From Chrysoperla carnea (Eukaryota > Arthropoda > Insecta > Neuroptera > Chrysopidae): a stretch of 64,000 nt of DNA. The stretch is taken from NCBI RefSeq assembly GCF_905475395.1, contig NC_058337.1, positions 139,445,172-139,509,171 of the forward strand. The letters run 5' to 3'. A model generated the notes under the pieces. The model worked only from the letters and a program-made list of their open reading frames with translations, ran no database searches and was not told the origin of the DNA. This document shows, piece after piece, positions 45,308 through 56,925 of this stretch (within the stretch, counting starts at the first letter, position 1; the number at the start of each line of letters is the position of its first letter). The translations under genes were made by a program, and so were the position numbers.

Positions 45308-47231
45308 GACTTGCTTACGATAAGTAGGACTAGATTCAAGTTGGTTATTAAAATCAACAAAAGTATCGTTATCATCGATGGGAAAATCAAATTTTTTGCT
45401 TTTTTCACCAGTATTTTGATTTTCATCAACACCGTCGCCAAAACATTTCTTTTTTAAGATGTTTTTTATCTCCTTCATGTCATTAGCTAGTTGATTAAAC
45501 TCAGCAGTAATTTGAACAACAGTAGAGTTCAATTGGCTAATTTGTTTACTTATACTCGTAAAACATGTAATAACATCCATATTTTTTATTGAATCTGTAA
45601 AAAAAAAAAAAGTTATAGGATGTATGTTTCACAATTCGTTAAGTTTAATTTTGTCGATTTTGTTTTATTTTTTTTTCATTATAATATTCAAATTTTACCT
45701 TTACAAGTTACAGACGTCTTCTTTATCGAATTTTTAAACTTATCAATTTTACAACTTCGTGTAGGTGACTTAGTTGTAAGAGATTGCTTCGAATTTGAGT
45801 CATCGTGCAGACTGCTATTAAAACTACTGTTACTGCTGTTCTTCGCAGAATTATGTAACTTCAACTTCTTATTGTTGAATTTATTTCGCGGTGACACTCT
45901 TTTCCGCTTCAGCAATTTTGATCGACTGGTTGAAGGTGAAGAGTCACTAGTTTCGTGTGATAAATCCTGGGTTGATTGTCGAAAAACGTCATTATTATCA
46001 TCACTATCCAGGTCAAATGATCCATCATTTTTTTTCCCCTTTCTTTTATCATTTAATTGCAATGAAGAATTTTTTCTCCCTGAGGACTCTACAGAAAAAA
46101 TTAGAATATTCATTGTCTGTATTATTAATTTAATTATTTTAATATTTAAAACTTAACCTGTATCATCAAATTCTACTTCAAAGGTGTTCAATTCTTTTTG
46201 TAAATTTTCGATATTATTTTTATTTGACTTCATTTTTAATAATTTAAGATCTTTCGAGGCCTGTAGTTTAGCGGAATCTTCTTGTTTAATATTTTCAAAC
46301 GTTCTTCAGCTTCTTCATATGAATCTGTAAAATAAATATACCATAATAATAAATTTTCTGAATAATACACAGTAATAAATATTTAGACATACTTGCTCTT
46401 CCGCGTATTTCAACATTATAATCAGGCCATTTAGAGGAAGGCTTAGCACAATTTTTAACTATCGCTTGAAGCTTGCTGTAATTCGACTGATCAAATGGAC
46501 CAGGCATAAATTTACAACGACAACTGTTATTCTTGTCAAGGAAAATCCAATTAGCCGGGGCAATATCGATCTCTTCAACTTTTCCGTCTTCTTTGGTTTT
46601 GGAAAATAATACCAAGTAAAATCGCGATAGTTTCCTAGAAATAAATAATCAAATTATTATCTGTAGATCAACAGTAAGAAAAGTTAATTATTTTTGACAT
46701 GTGCCTATTTAATGGTTAAACAGAAAAGAAAAAATTTGTATATCAAGCAGCATATTAGTTATGAAAATAATTTGTATGAAATTTATACAAAATTAATTTC
46801 ATAATCGTATATATTTAAAATAGAAGTCGTGACACTTGAAATAAAATTTCATTGAGCTAGACCAACATCTAACAATTTTTAGAAAAATACTTTTATAAAA
46901 AAATTTTTTTTAAGAAAATTATTGCAAGAAAAAATTTTAAAATACCTTGATGGGATTTTAAAAAATATTTTTTATAAGAATTTACTTTTTGAAAATTTGT
47001 GTCTGCTTTTGTTAAGTCGCGTATCTTAAAATACAAATAATCTATAAATATTATCCAAGTATGAAAATACAAAATATTTTTAATTTATATTTTTCAAAAA
47101 ATAAAAACTATCATTGTTCGTTAAAATTCTATTGTTTATACACAGAAAAACTGCCTGAAATACTCTAACAACTAATGTTTCAATTTATTCTATGCTTATT
47201 ACTTTTCGAATACTTACTTGTCTTCAGTCAT
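45308..47231 (-). pseudogene. DUF4806-family gene, five exons, frameshifted and 3'-truncated
   Basis: Exons in gene order: 47218-47231 (ATG, 14 nt), 46393-46634, 46158-46324, 45699-46088, 45308-45594; all have GT donors and AG acceptors. Exon 2 is the family's N-terminal module: RFYLVLFSK, VEEIDIAPANWI, CRCKFMPGP, SSKWPDYNVEIRGRA. Exon 3 (YEEAEERLK) is coiled-coil-like but has a one-base frame change after its 10th codon or so; with it, phases are right elsewhere. Exon 4 is low-complexity, serine- and lysine-rich (a likely nuclear signal, KLLKRKRV). Exon 5 has a heptad-like helix (SKQISQLNSTVVQI) and the first part of the DUF4806 domain (FDFPIDDNDTFVDFN ... SPTYRKQV). The rest of the domain (the GG and WKG motifs) was not found downstream, where a 50 bp minisatellite begins. 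Family function is unknown; members are often mobile in insects. Confidence 0.72.
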
Positions 47232-48685
47232 TTTCAATCACTAATGCTGGAATCACCTTTAAAAAATTAAATTATTTTTTTTGAGAATTTAATTTAATAT
47301 CAAAGATTCTTAGTATTAAATTTATTTTAACAGTATAAGTATATTATGAAATAAAAATAATTTAAACTAACAACCACAAGTAACCTGCTTTAACTTGCAC
47401 TCGCGTAACGTTTGCCTTCCGTACTTAACTTCAAACTATCGTCTTTTGTTTGGTATGAATAGTGAATACCACCATCCATCGATATACTAATGCGTAATAC
47501 TTAGTTTCTTCACAGTACACATATATACACATATACAGGGTTAATCTATATAACTGGTCCATGGAGGCGGAGTTTACATACATAAGGGCTTACCCTTATA
47601 CAAAAATTTTTAAATAGTAGGATATTTTTGAATCATTCAAAATTGTAATTGACCATTTAGAAACCTTTATTGATTCGTTTTAACATGAAATATTTATTGT
47701 TTTATTGCTTAATTGCTTTACAATGAGACAGATAATATATTTGAAAATAGATATTTTTTATTATTTACAAAAATCTCCTACTATTGGATATTTGTATATC
47801 CAATGAAAATATTAAATTAAATTAAGGGGGTCAACTTAAAATACTCAATGTACTCTATATGTTAACTGACCCTGTATACAAGACACAAAGGATCATATAA
47901 ACAACTGTGTGCTATACTGTGGAGCGTCACTAATTTAGATTTAAATAAACTATAAATATATTGTCGTATCCCAGGAGTTGTTCCAGGAAACGGTTGAACC
48001 TTTTAATTAATTTTACTTGGTATTACCAAGGGCAGGACTTGCTGTCACCAGGTTGATCCTTGTACGTAGATCCCAAAACGGACGGTTACTTCCAATCACA
48101 AGTAAATTATTATAATTTACTAAAGTCAAAAACTTATTGTTGACTTATTCAGAATTCAGTTTATTACTTAAATCAATTTTTATATTGATTTTAATGTTAC
48201 ATGAAACTTCCTTCCTTTTTGCAATTTAACACTTGTTGACTTTTTTGTATTGTAATTAAAAATATACCGGAGACTGTATTTAATTAATTATTTATTTATT
48301 AAATAATATTACAATTTGAATAAAAATACTAATCTGATTTACATTGGATTTTGTTTCTCAATTTATATAATTATTATTGCTTATTCAGCAATATGTCGCC
48401 ATGATCTATTGATCATGCTCTGTAAGAAATAATTTGGGAAATATAGGATAATTCAGGATACTACAATATATACTTCTTCGTATATTTTAGATGGAAACAA
48501 ATGAGCAATCAGTGTCTCAGACATCTGATTTTTTTTGCATATATTGATAAAAAATTATATAACCTAAAACATTATTGAAAATGAAAAGAAGTTAGGAGTA
48601 AGTCTGAAAAGCCTTATTCCTTGAAATAGGCAATGTATCTTTAGTTGTATAGATGGAAGATCTGAAATCAAAATTATAATCATAA
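47232..48685. other. Upstream flank of the DUF4806 gene; no other gene
   Basis: The first 250 bp presumably hold its promoter; no TATA box could be assigned. The rest is AT-rich. Confidence 0.35.
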
Positions 48686-49267
48686 ACAAGTGAAAACAAA
48701 CAATTGACTGAGTTAATTGTTGAAATACCATGTATAGACAGTGTTGATTACACTGTCACATTACACACACATACATGTCACACATATATATATATATATA
48801 ACTGATATACCCATATAATACTATACAATTTGCGCATAATTTGCGCTCTCACGGGTAAAAAGTGACGTTAACGAAAAAATGTTTCAATCAAAAGTTGTTT
48901 ATTTTTTTATAAGGAACATTTTTTACATTTAAACTTTTGTTCTATCTCTAACGTTTTACAAGATGAACCAAGACCCAATTGACCTATGTTGCTCATTTAC
49001 GAACTTGACCTCACTTTTTATGGCCTCAGCACGCTATAAATATTTCATCTAGATATCCCTTTTCGTTTTTGAGTAATCGTGATGACAGATGGACAGACAG
49101 ACGACAGACGACAGACGACAGACAGACAGACAACCGCAAATGGACTAATTAGGTGATTTTGTGAACACCTATACTAAAATTTGGTACATAGCATCAGTAT
49201 TTTTAAGCGTTACAAACTTGGGACTAAACTTAGTGTACCTTTGTATATTTCTTATACATGGTATAAA
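48686..49267 (-). repeat. R1 repeat, complete-looking copy
   Basis: Inverted R1 from acaagtgaaaacaaacaatt to ttcttatacatggtataaaa. It includes a (cgacaga)n tract at 49100-49130. Confidence 0.85.
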
Positions 49268-50271
49268 AATCAAATTTTTCTGATAAATCTTAAAAGTAAC
49301 TTTGAATACACATATAACTTTTTTACACCTGTAACCACCGATATGGTTAAAATAAAAGTTTCTCCCAAATAAGTAAGGTAACGCTAGATTTCTTGTCATA
49401 CGAAAAGATGGATATTGAATTGTAAATTGAGGGTTAAATACAGTGGTTTTTATTATGTGCCGATATTAAATTTGTTTATTGGTTTATGTTCAGCAATAAG
49501 ATAAATTAATAACTAATAATTATAAGAAACTAGCTGTACCCGGTATGCATTCCAATACTACATAAAGTTGAAAAGTTTGATTTCATATTCTGTTTAATAA
49601 AGTGTTTCTTGATATAAAATATTTTTGGTTTTTCCGTTTAGTGCGTGCACGAATAAATTAAAATTCAAAGTGCCTTAAAGATTGACTGTCTTTATGAGTT
49701 TCGAAATTTTAAAAAACGGTCTACTCTATATAAATCAAACGGCCAAGTTGCGTGCTTAGATGATTTAAAGTATTAATGACTGACAAATGTAATTTGATTT
49801 GCTTGTTTAAACGTCAATATAAACAAACACTCAATACTGTTATTTAAATTATCATTTTTAAGGTAGTTGCTCCATTATGATAGTGTCAAAAGTATGAAAA
49901 CTTAAGAATATTTCGAAATCAATTTCTGCTTGGTAATCGAAATACGTATTTACATAATAAAACAATTGATCTAGAAAATTGGGGCAAATCGAAAGTTATA
50001 CGGGAAGAATATTTGTTAAGATTCCTACATACAATCAGTGACTGTATGTGATTAATTGCTTTCAATCCTTCTACTATAGTTGTTTCTGTTACAACCACAA
50101 CACTCTACTTTAATCTTGTGCACAAAATTCTAAGTTTAAATGTGTCATGATTTTGGAGCTTCCATTGAAACTATGTGGTGGTTTCACGATTTTCTCATGC
50201 TGTACGTGTAAAATATGTCAAGTTTAATCGCAATTGTCTCATAAAGGATGTGGTAAATCTACTTGATATTT
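49268..50271. other. No gene seen; one short repeat motif
   Basis: actagctgtacccggtatgc at 49531-49550 resembles the ends of common insect short repeats. Otherwise AT-rich spacer. Confidence 0.4.
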
Positions 50272-50625
50272 TTAACCCCATAACGAAAAAAAAAGGGGTG
50301 TTATAAGTTTGATCACTATGTGTGTGTGCCTGTCTGTCTGTCTGTTTCATCGTAGTGCTTAAACGGATAAACCGATTTTGATTTTTTTGCTTTCGTTTGA
50401 AAGGAAATTTAACGGAAAGTGTTCTTAGCTATGGTTCAAGTGCGAGCTTAGGGTTCCGTATCTGAAAAAAACAAAAACATTGGCGACCATCTTCAAAATG
50501 CTTTAAGGAAAAGGGTAATTAAATAGAGAGCGTTCTTACATATGTGTCAAATGCGAGTATAGGGTTCCGTACCCGGGAAATTTGTCGGGGGCTTTTTAAA
50601 TTGTGTGAATTTCACATGTAATTTT
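50272..50625 (+). repeat. R2 dispersed repeat, intact copy
   Basis: aaaaaggggtgttataagtt followed by tgatcactatgtgtgtg, (gtct)n, atcgtagtgcttaaacgg, agggttccgta (twice) and tttgtcgggggctttttaaa. This uninterrupted copy shows the empty site for the insertion at 5532. Confidence 0.75.
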
Positions 50626-51253
50626 ATATGCATTTAATTTTTTAACTTTGTAAATTTTGTAATCGCGGAGCAACTACCTCAGGGACGATATCATTTGAAT
50701 TCATATTACAAAGTACTGAAAACTCCTCTATAACATATCTTTTGTTTACAATTGCATAAATTATCTGGTAAAACACAAAGTAATTTTTCGCATGCACCAT
50801 ATTTACCGTTTAATGTCAACCCGTTTATCAAACATAAAAAGTAATAAAATAATAGGAGACTAATAATGATTTGAAAATAATAAAAAATTTTACCAAAATA
50901 AGTAATTATGGACGCGTATTAAATAATTCAAATAAAAAAAATATACGATTTTTTTAATTTTTTTTTTTTTTTTGACATGTACAATGATTTTCAATAAACG
51001 ATTAGGTTGGTAAAGAAAATTATATAAAAGCGTAATAAAGGGTTATTATTTGCTCTATTCGATTCAATTCGAGGTTTAATTTCTATTCGAATGTAGGTAA
51101 ATCTCATTTAATATTCTTTGTTTCAATTGTATGTATGTGTGCATGTATTGCATAACCTATTAGATTGGTTATAGATAGCCAACGTTTTCTGTGTGTTCGA
51201 TTTTAATATTGTGTTTATAATTTAAGGGTTGTATATTTCATAGAAATCAATGT
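50626..51253. other. No gene seen
   Basis: AT-rich, including a poly-T run at 50955-50973. Confidence 0.4.
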
Positions 51254-51365
51254 AATATGACACTTGAAATTTACATGATAAAAATACATGTTTAAACTTG
51301 TTTGAATCGCATTAGATCTTAAAATAATTTTACACGTGTTATGAGATTAGATAATAATTTCTGCT
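51254..51365. repeat. Inverted diverged copy of sequences at 57434-57775
   Basis: atgtaatatgacacttgaaa, atttacatgataaaaataca and tgtttaaact are the reverse complement of the start region of the ORF at 57441. cttaaaataattttacacgt and gattagataataattt match the reverse of 57655-57765. Confidence 0.75.
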
Positions 51366-52128
51366 GGTGGGGGATTTTTGGAGTGGTGGTAATCATATAA
51401 AAAAGGCGCTCGACATTACGGTAATATCAGTTTTGTTATGTAGTCAATTGTTGAAGATCAATTTTATTAAAAAGTTAAAACAAAAATCAATTTATTTAAA
51501 TCTCGCGCTAACATGTCAAAGCGAATGATCTTCAACAAATTGATTACATAACACATTTAAATACAAAATATTATATTTTGTTTACTTACTATAATAACTT
51601 TTGGCGCGAGTAATTTACCTCCAAGCTGAGAAATTATATTATCACTCTCTTAAAATCTTCTGTATACATCACATCCTAATATACATTTGACTCGAACGCT
51701 GAATAATTTTGTCATCTATTATAACTGATCATCATTTATTATAACTGATACATCAAGTCACATTTTGTTGTAAAAATACCAATTGTAAAATCTGAAAATA
51801 AATTGTAAACGACAAAAGAAGAGACACATTATTTCAATAAAAGTTTCTTACCTGCATTTGAAGTGTTTAATTTCATCGTTGTCTATCATCCTTGTCATCC
51901 AGCTACAGCCGTAAAGGATTCTCATCAAATTATTTAATAAGTTTCCACAAATAAGCGACATCGTAGCAGATCTGGAAGCTCCACATGGAATAAGGATAAC
52001 GAGCTAAATTATACATCTCGTGTACGGGTGAGTATTAGTTTTATGAAATATATTATAAATACCTGTTGCGATTCGAAATAGGATTGTTTCGGTACGGATT
52101 GCTGCGCTATATATTTGGGACGGATAGT
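51366..52128. other. Possible leader of the gypsy element; hairpin at 51435-51556
   Basis: gttatgtagtcaattgttga followed by agatc (51435-51460) pairs with gatcttcaacaaattgatta followed by cataac (51527-51552), a stem of about 25 pairs. No ORF and no primer-binding site assigned. Confidence 0.45.
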
Positions 52129-52366
52129 TCATTGCTGTCACCAAATTTATCACTTGATAATATTTATCACCTTTAATCATTTGATAACATTCATCACGTT
52201 TAAATTCATCACTTTGAATTGCATTCTGTTTACACGTGTTTGCAAGTTCATTGCTGTCACCAAATTTATCACTTGATAATATTTATCACCTTTAATCATT
52301 TGATAACATTCATCACGTTTAGATTCATCACTTTGAATTACATTCTATTTACACGTGTTTACAAAT
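52129..52366. repeat. 119 bp unit, two tandem copies
   Basis: gttcattgctgtcaccaaat ... ttacacgtgtttgcaa at 52129-52247, repeated with four or so differences at 52248-52366. Confidence 0.92.
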
Positions 52367-53194
52367 TCAAAATCTAAATGTCACATCTATTGCATGAATA
52401 GTATCTATTCATGACAAGTGCATATATGTCAATGGCAGCATAAAGACGAAACATCACATTGTGACTTCTATATATATATTCCACAAAAAAATCTTAGATC
52501 ATTTGATGCATCAAACGACTTCCGCCAATGAACAAATAATTAATATCGAAGCAATTATTAGTTTAACTGACACCAGACGAAAAGTAATATTGTTATAATA
52601 TTACAATTGTTGTGTGGTTTACACTTATCCAATACTAAAGCTACGGACCTCAAAAGCACGTGGTGAAAACGTAGCACAATTTTTCCACAACTTTCACCTT
52701 TAAATTATAAGTTTTCGCCAGGGCCATTACTCTGTCTAATATAAAACGATTTAACATACGAACCACATAACAAATGGTAACATCGCTCCGTAAAACAAAT
52801 ATTTTCGTCATTGTGATTTAAATACATCAATTTAAATCACAAATCTTAAAATCACAATTTGAATATTTGCAAAAAGCATAGCATTTGCAAATTTTCGAAC
52901 AATAAATGCTTCGAGTTATAAGTAAATAATAAACCACATTTTCTTAAAAAACCCTTTTATTTCTCTCTCTCTTTATTTTCCAAAAACAAACATACATAAC
53001 AAACACATAATTCTTTATTATCACACCTTTTTTTGCGATTTGTTTCTGCTGTTGTTGTTTCTGTTTTAGGAAAACCATTTTCACTCATTATCTGGTATTG
53101 CATCCGATTCGTGGAAATCTGAAAAGGAAATTACAAGCTGAGACTACAATAGATCTTACAATTTAAGGAAACAGTCACCATATTCAAATTCGGA
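52367..53194. other. Presumed 5' untranslated region of gypsy element 1
   Basis: No ORF. The LTRs of this element could not be found by comparing this region with the sequence after 56538. Confidence 0.35.
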
Positions 53195-54210
53195 ATGTCA
53201 ACCAATCAATCAAATGGCGCAGTCCCACGGACTACACCAGCAGCTCAACACCAATCAACCTTCAGCACACCACCATCACAGCCCATACCATCTTGTACAC
53301 CACCAACTGTTGTGACACAGGTACCAAGTGCTCCAATTAACGCAAACTTAATATATAATATCCACTCGGACGGTAGACTATCTCCGATTAGGCCGTGGCA
53401 TTCGAATCCAACAGCTCCACCTATGCCCCAATTCCCTCCAATCCCCCTATTCCTACACGCAGTCAATTATATCCTAGTTTAAATCATCCCAATTTACCAA
53501 ACACAAATAATAATAATATCCCCACTCCCAATTCCACGAGTGAAACCAATACGCCAAACCGCCGAATGAGCCAGCGTGAAAACATGGTGCAACTGATGGC
53601 AATTCAAAACCAATTATTAATAAACACACATCGTGAAATACAAAATCTCTCAGGACCTAATTTTCATCCAGATATGTCTCAGTTATGTCAATCTATCCCA
53701 AAAACAGATGGTGATAATCCTATGCAGTTTTTAGAATTTATAATTAAAACTGAGAAAATTGTAAATCTCAATATTTTGCCTATCAACAAACTTATAAGGG
53801 GCTTAGTGTCAAGAACTGATGGTGAACTACAGTTGTGGTTATCCAGGCTAGCGACATCATCAAATGATTGGATTGAAATCAAAGCTAACCTGTTAAATAA
53901 TTTCCTATCTCCCACACAAACTTCGCGTGTCATCTTGACCAAAATTTTCAGATATCAAACCGTAAACGAAAGCTTAAAACAATATATTGTCGATCTAGAG
54001 AATACCGCCAAAGCACTAAACTTTAATGACGAAACACGCATCGTCACACATATCCTAGACAGCGCAAATTCTAAATATTTACCCTTGTTATCAACCATTT
54101 TTCCTCCTCCAGCTACGTTCCGTCAATTATACGATATCGCAAAACGTGCCGATGAAAGCACCTCTCGTTTACTCGCAGCTACCCAACGCGAGACTCCTAA
54201 CAAGTCATAG
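53195..54210 (+). pseudogene. Gypsy element 1 gag, with an internal frame change
   Basis: The N-terminal part (53195-53482) is proline/threonine/serine-rich, as in many gag N-termini. The main part lies in another frame (53395-54210): NMVQLMAIQNQLLI, then a capsid-like helical region (FLEFIIKTEKIVNLN, WLSRLATSSNDWIEIKAN, LLNNFLSPTQTSRVILTKIF, SLKQYIVDLENTAKALNFND). The frames switch near 53435-53455, which is probably a mutation in this copy. No CCHC zinc knuckle is seen. The frame ends with TAG at 54208-54210 and continues without further stop into the pol frame. Confidence 0.72.
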
Positions 54211-56538
54211 CAACAACTAACGACTGATAAACTCGAGGCACCTCCACCTAAAGGCCATAAATTGTTTGCCTCCTTGTCAAATAGCCACGAGTTTAAATAT
54301 TCTAATAAAATACCTTTCATTAAAATTGATGTGTTAGGGCAAAAATATCAATGTATGATTGACACCGGATCATCGTACAATATCATCCGTTCGGATCTGG
54401 TTCCAAAGCTGAAACATAAAAAACACCAAATCAGCAAAACCTTCAAAAAATTGACAATAGCAAACAACACCAACATTACCATTAACAAAGTTATCAATTT
54501 AATCATCAAAATTGAAAATTACACATGGAAAGTTCCGTTCCTCATCGTCAAAAACTTACCATGTTCAATCATCTTAGGCAATCATTTTCTACATAAAGTT
54601 AAAGCTAATTTAAATTTTCAAACTTGTAACTTTACGATTCCTAGTCGAAGTTTAAATATTCCCATCATTTTCAACTTTAACGATCAGCTCCACCTAGTCC
54701 TTGAAAATACAGCCAAACTCCGTCAATCTGAGCTCGAAAAGCTTGAAGAATTAAAACAATCCTACAAAGACGTTCTATGCAATAAAATCGGTCATGCTAC
54801 AAACCATACGATGAAAATCCTTCTAAAAGATAGAACTCCTACGTATAAACATCCATACACAATGGCTCCTCCAAAAGCAGCCATTCTTCAAAATATCATA
54901 GACGATCTTCTTCAACAAAATGTCATCGAAAAGTGCACCAGCAGTTGGGCATCCCCAACATTTCTTGTCAAAAAACGCGATGGCAATTACAGGATCGTCC
55001 ATGACTATCGAGAGGTTAACAAAAAGATATTATTCGACCCATATCCAAGCTCTCAAGTACAGGATTGCTTTAATTCGTTACATGGTGCAAAAATTTTTTC
55101 GAGTCTCGACTTAGTATCCAGCTATCATCAAATTGCCTTGGACAAAAACTCTAGAAACATCACAGCTTTTGTCACCCCACAAGGCCAATATCGATACTTA
55201 AAGGCTCCACAAGGACTAGCGAACTCATCCCAAGCTCTAAACAGAATTATGATGGACATTTTCGGAGATCTTAAATACAAATTTTGCATACCATACGCAG
55301 ATGATCTTCTCATATACTCAAAATCCATCGAAGAACACTTCGATCATCTCCAAGAAGTTTTCGATAGGTTAAAATTACACGGTCTGACTGCGAAACCTGA
55401 AAAATGTCGTTTCTTCATGACCCGCCTAAAATACTTGGGTTTAATCATCGACGAGTTCGGCCAATCAATCGACATGTCCAAAGTTCAGGCCATAAACGAT
55501 CTTCCTCCTCCAAGAAACCTTAAACAACTTCGTAGTTTCTTGGGCATGACAGGATACTTCATGAAATTCATCGAAAACTATGCCGATATCTGCCTACCAC
55601 TAAATAAACTTCGACAAAAACATACAAAGTTTGAAATAAAAGAAGAACATCTGCGAGCTTTTAATAATCTAAAAGACAAACTTACCTCTGCACCAATTTT
55701 AAAATTTCCCGACTTCTCCAAACCGTTCATTGTTAGATGTGATGCTAGTGATCATTGTATAGCTGGAGTTTTACTCCAACGTGTGGATGATGTTCTCCAT
55801 CCAATCGCATACACATCCAGGAAATTATCACCAGCAGAAGCCAAAACCCACATCTATGAAAAAGAAGCGCTAAGTTTGATCTCAACTATAAACAAATTTC
55901 AAGATTATTTACAACATGCCAAATTCATTGTACAAACAGATAACAATGCCCTATCATACCTCTTTAAGAACTGTAGAAATATAGGAAAATTAGCTCGTTG
56001 GCAATTGACTCTAGCAAACTTCCAATTTGACGTAGAACACATTAATGGCTCTATTAACAACATCGCCGATGCCCTGTCTAGGCTATACTCTGACGAAAAC
56101 ACGGAACAAACCTGCATAAACCCAACTAGCTTTCTATATGAGGACGCTACACCAGAGGACAAACTCTTATTCTTAAACGAAATGACTAACATTTTTCCAA
56201 ACATCCGCACAGCTCAACTCTCTGACGAGAAGTGCAAAGACATCACGCTCCGACTGAATAACGGAGATGATGATGTACAAAACGTTTCTCTTCATCGCGG
56301 ACTTCTGTGTCGCAAAACTGGGAAATTAAAAAAAAGACGTATTTACGTCCCAGAATGTATCCGTGGAAACATCTTACATTATTTCCACGATAGTCTTTTG
56401 TCCTCCCACCAGGGTGTAGTAAAAACATATAGCAACATCTCCAAACGTTTCTCTTGGGAGAATATGTACAAAGACGTTGTTTCATACGTCAAGTCCTGCG
56501 ACACTTGTCAAATTAATATAAAATCTAAACAGGTCTAA
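54211..56538 (+). CDS. Gypsy (Ty3/Metaviridae-type) pol 1: protease, RT, RNase H, integrase start
   Basis: The frame is open from the codon after the gag stop; the first ATG is at 54262 (numbering below from there, 758 residues). Aspartic protease DTGSS (34-38); reverse transcriptase with LDLVSSYHQ (Asp283) and YADD (345-348); RNase H with CDASD (Asp494), YEKEAL (Glu535) and QTDNNA (Asp560); then the integrase zinc module with histidines from about 706 and CDTC near 751-754. It stops a few codons later at TAA 56536-56538, so the integrase catalytic core is absent. The order RT, RNase H, integrase identifies Ty3/gypsy. It cannot transpose alone. A minisatellite starts right after the stop. Confidence 0.9.
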   Translation, partial: QQLTTDKLEAPPPKGHKLFASLSNSHEFKYSNKIPFIKIDVLGQKYQCMIDTGSSYNIIRSDLVPKLKHKKHQISKTFKKLTIANNTNITINKVINLIIKIENYTWKVPFLIVKNLPCSIILGNHFLHKVKANLNFQTCNFTIPSRSLNIPIIFNFNDQLHLVLENTAKLRQSELEKLEELKQSYKDVLCNKIGHATNHTMKILLKDRTPTYKHPYTMAPPKAAILQNIIDDLLQQNVIEKCTSSWASPTFLVKKRDGNYRIVHDYREVNKKILFDPYPSSQVQDCFNSLHGAKIFSSLDLVSSYHQIALDKNSRNITAFVTPQGQYRYLKAPQGLANSSQALNRIMMDIFGDLKYKFCIPYADDLLIYSKSIEEHFDHLQEVFDRLKLHGLTAKPEKCRFFMTRLKYLGLIIDEFGQSIDMSKVQAINDLPPPRNLKQLRSFLGMTGYFMKFIENYADICLPLNKLRQKHTKFEIKEEHLRAFNNLKDKLTSAPILKFPDFSKPFIVRCDASDHCIAGVLLQRVDDVLHPIAYTSRKLSPAEAKTHIYEKEALSLISTINKFQDYLQHAKFIVQTDNNALSYLFKNCRNIGKLARWQLTLANFQFDVEHINGSINNIADALSRLYSDENTEQTCINPTSFLYEDATPEDKLLFLNEMTNIFPNIRTAQLSDEKCKDITLRLNNGDDDVQNVSLHRGLLCRKTGKLKKRRIYVPECIRGNILHYFHDSLLSSHQGVVKTYSNISKRFSWENMYKDVVSYVKSCDTCQINIKSKQV

Positions 56539-56544
56539 TAAGAA

Positions 56545-56775
56545 ACAGCTCGGTTTAATACTGGTCTGTATCTAAACAGGTCTGTATCTAAACAGATCTG
56601 TTTAATACTGGTTTTGACCTGTTTAATACTGGTCTGTATCTGTTTAATACTGGTTTTAACCTGTTTAATACTGGTCTGTATCTGTTTAATACTGGTTTGA
56701 CCTGTTTAATACTGGTCTGTATCTGTTTAATACTGGTTTTGACCTGTTTAATACTGGTCTGTTTAGAAACCTTTC
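56545..56775 (+). repeat. Minisatellite, 21 bp unit, at the truncated pol end
   Basis: Repeats of ctgtttaatactggt followed by ctgtat or tttgac alternate about ten times. The first units contain ctaaacaggtctgta, echoing the last pol codons (tctaaacaggtctaat), so the array may have grown from the breakpoint. Confidence 0.92.
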
Positions 56776-56925
56776 TGGTTTTCAGTATATTATATTTTCT
56801 TCCCTTAACTCTTGTATCAAACTATTGATTTCATTTTGATGGCTGAAATTTCCCGCGTCACGTGATGCGCATAACAGCCGTAATCTGTCGCAAAGTTCGT
56901 CGATTGTATTCCAGTACACATAATC

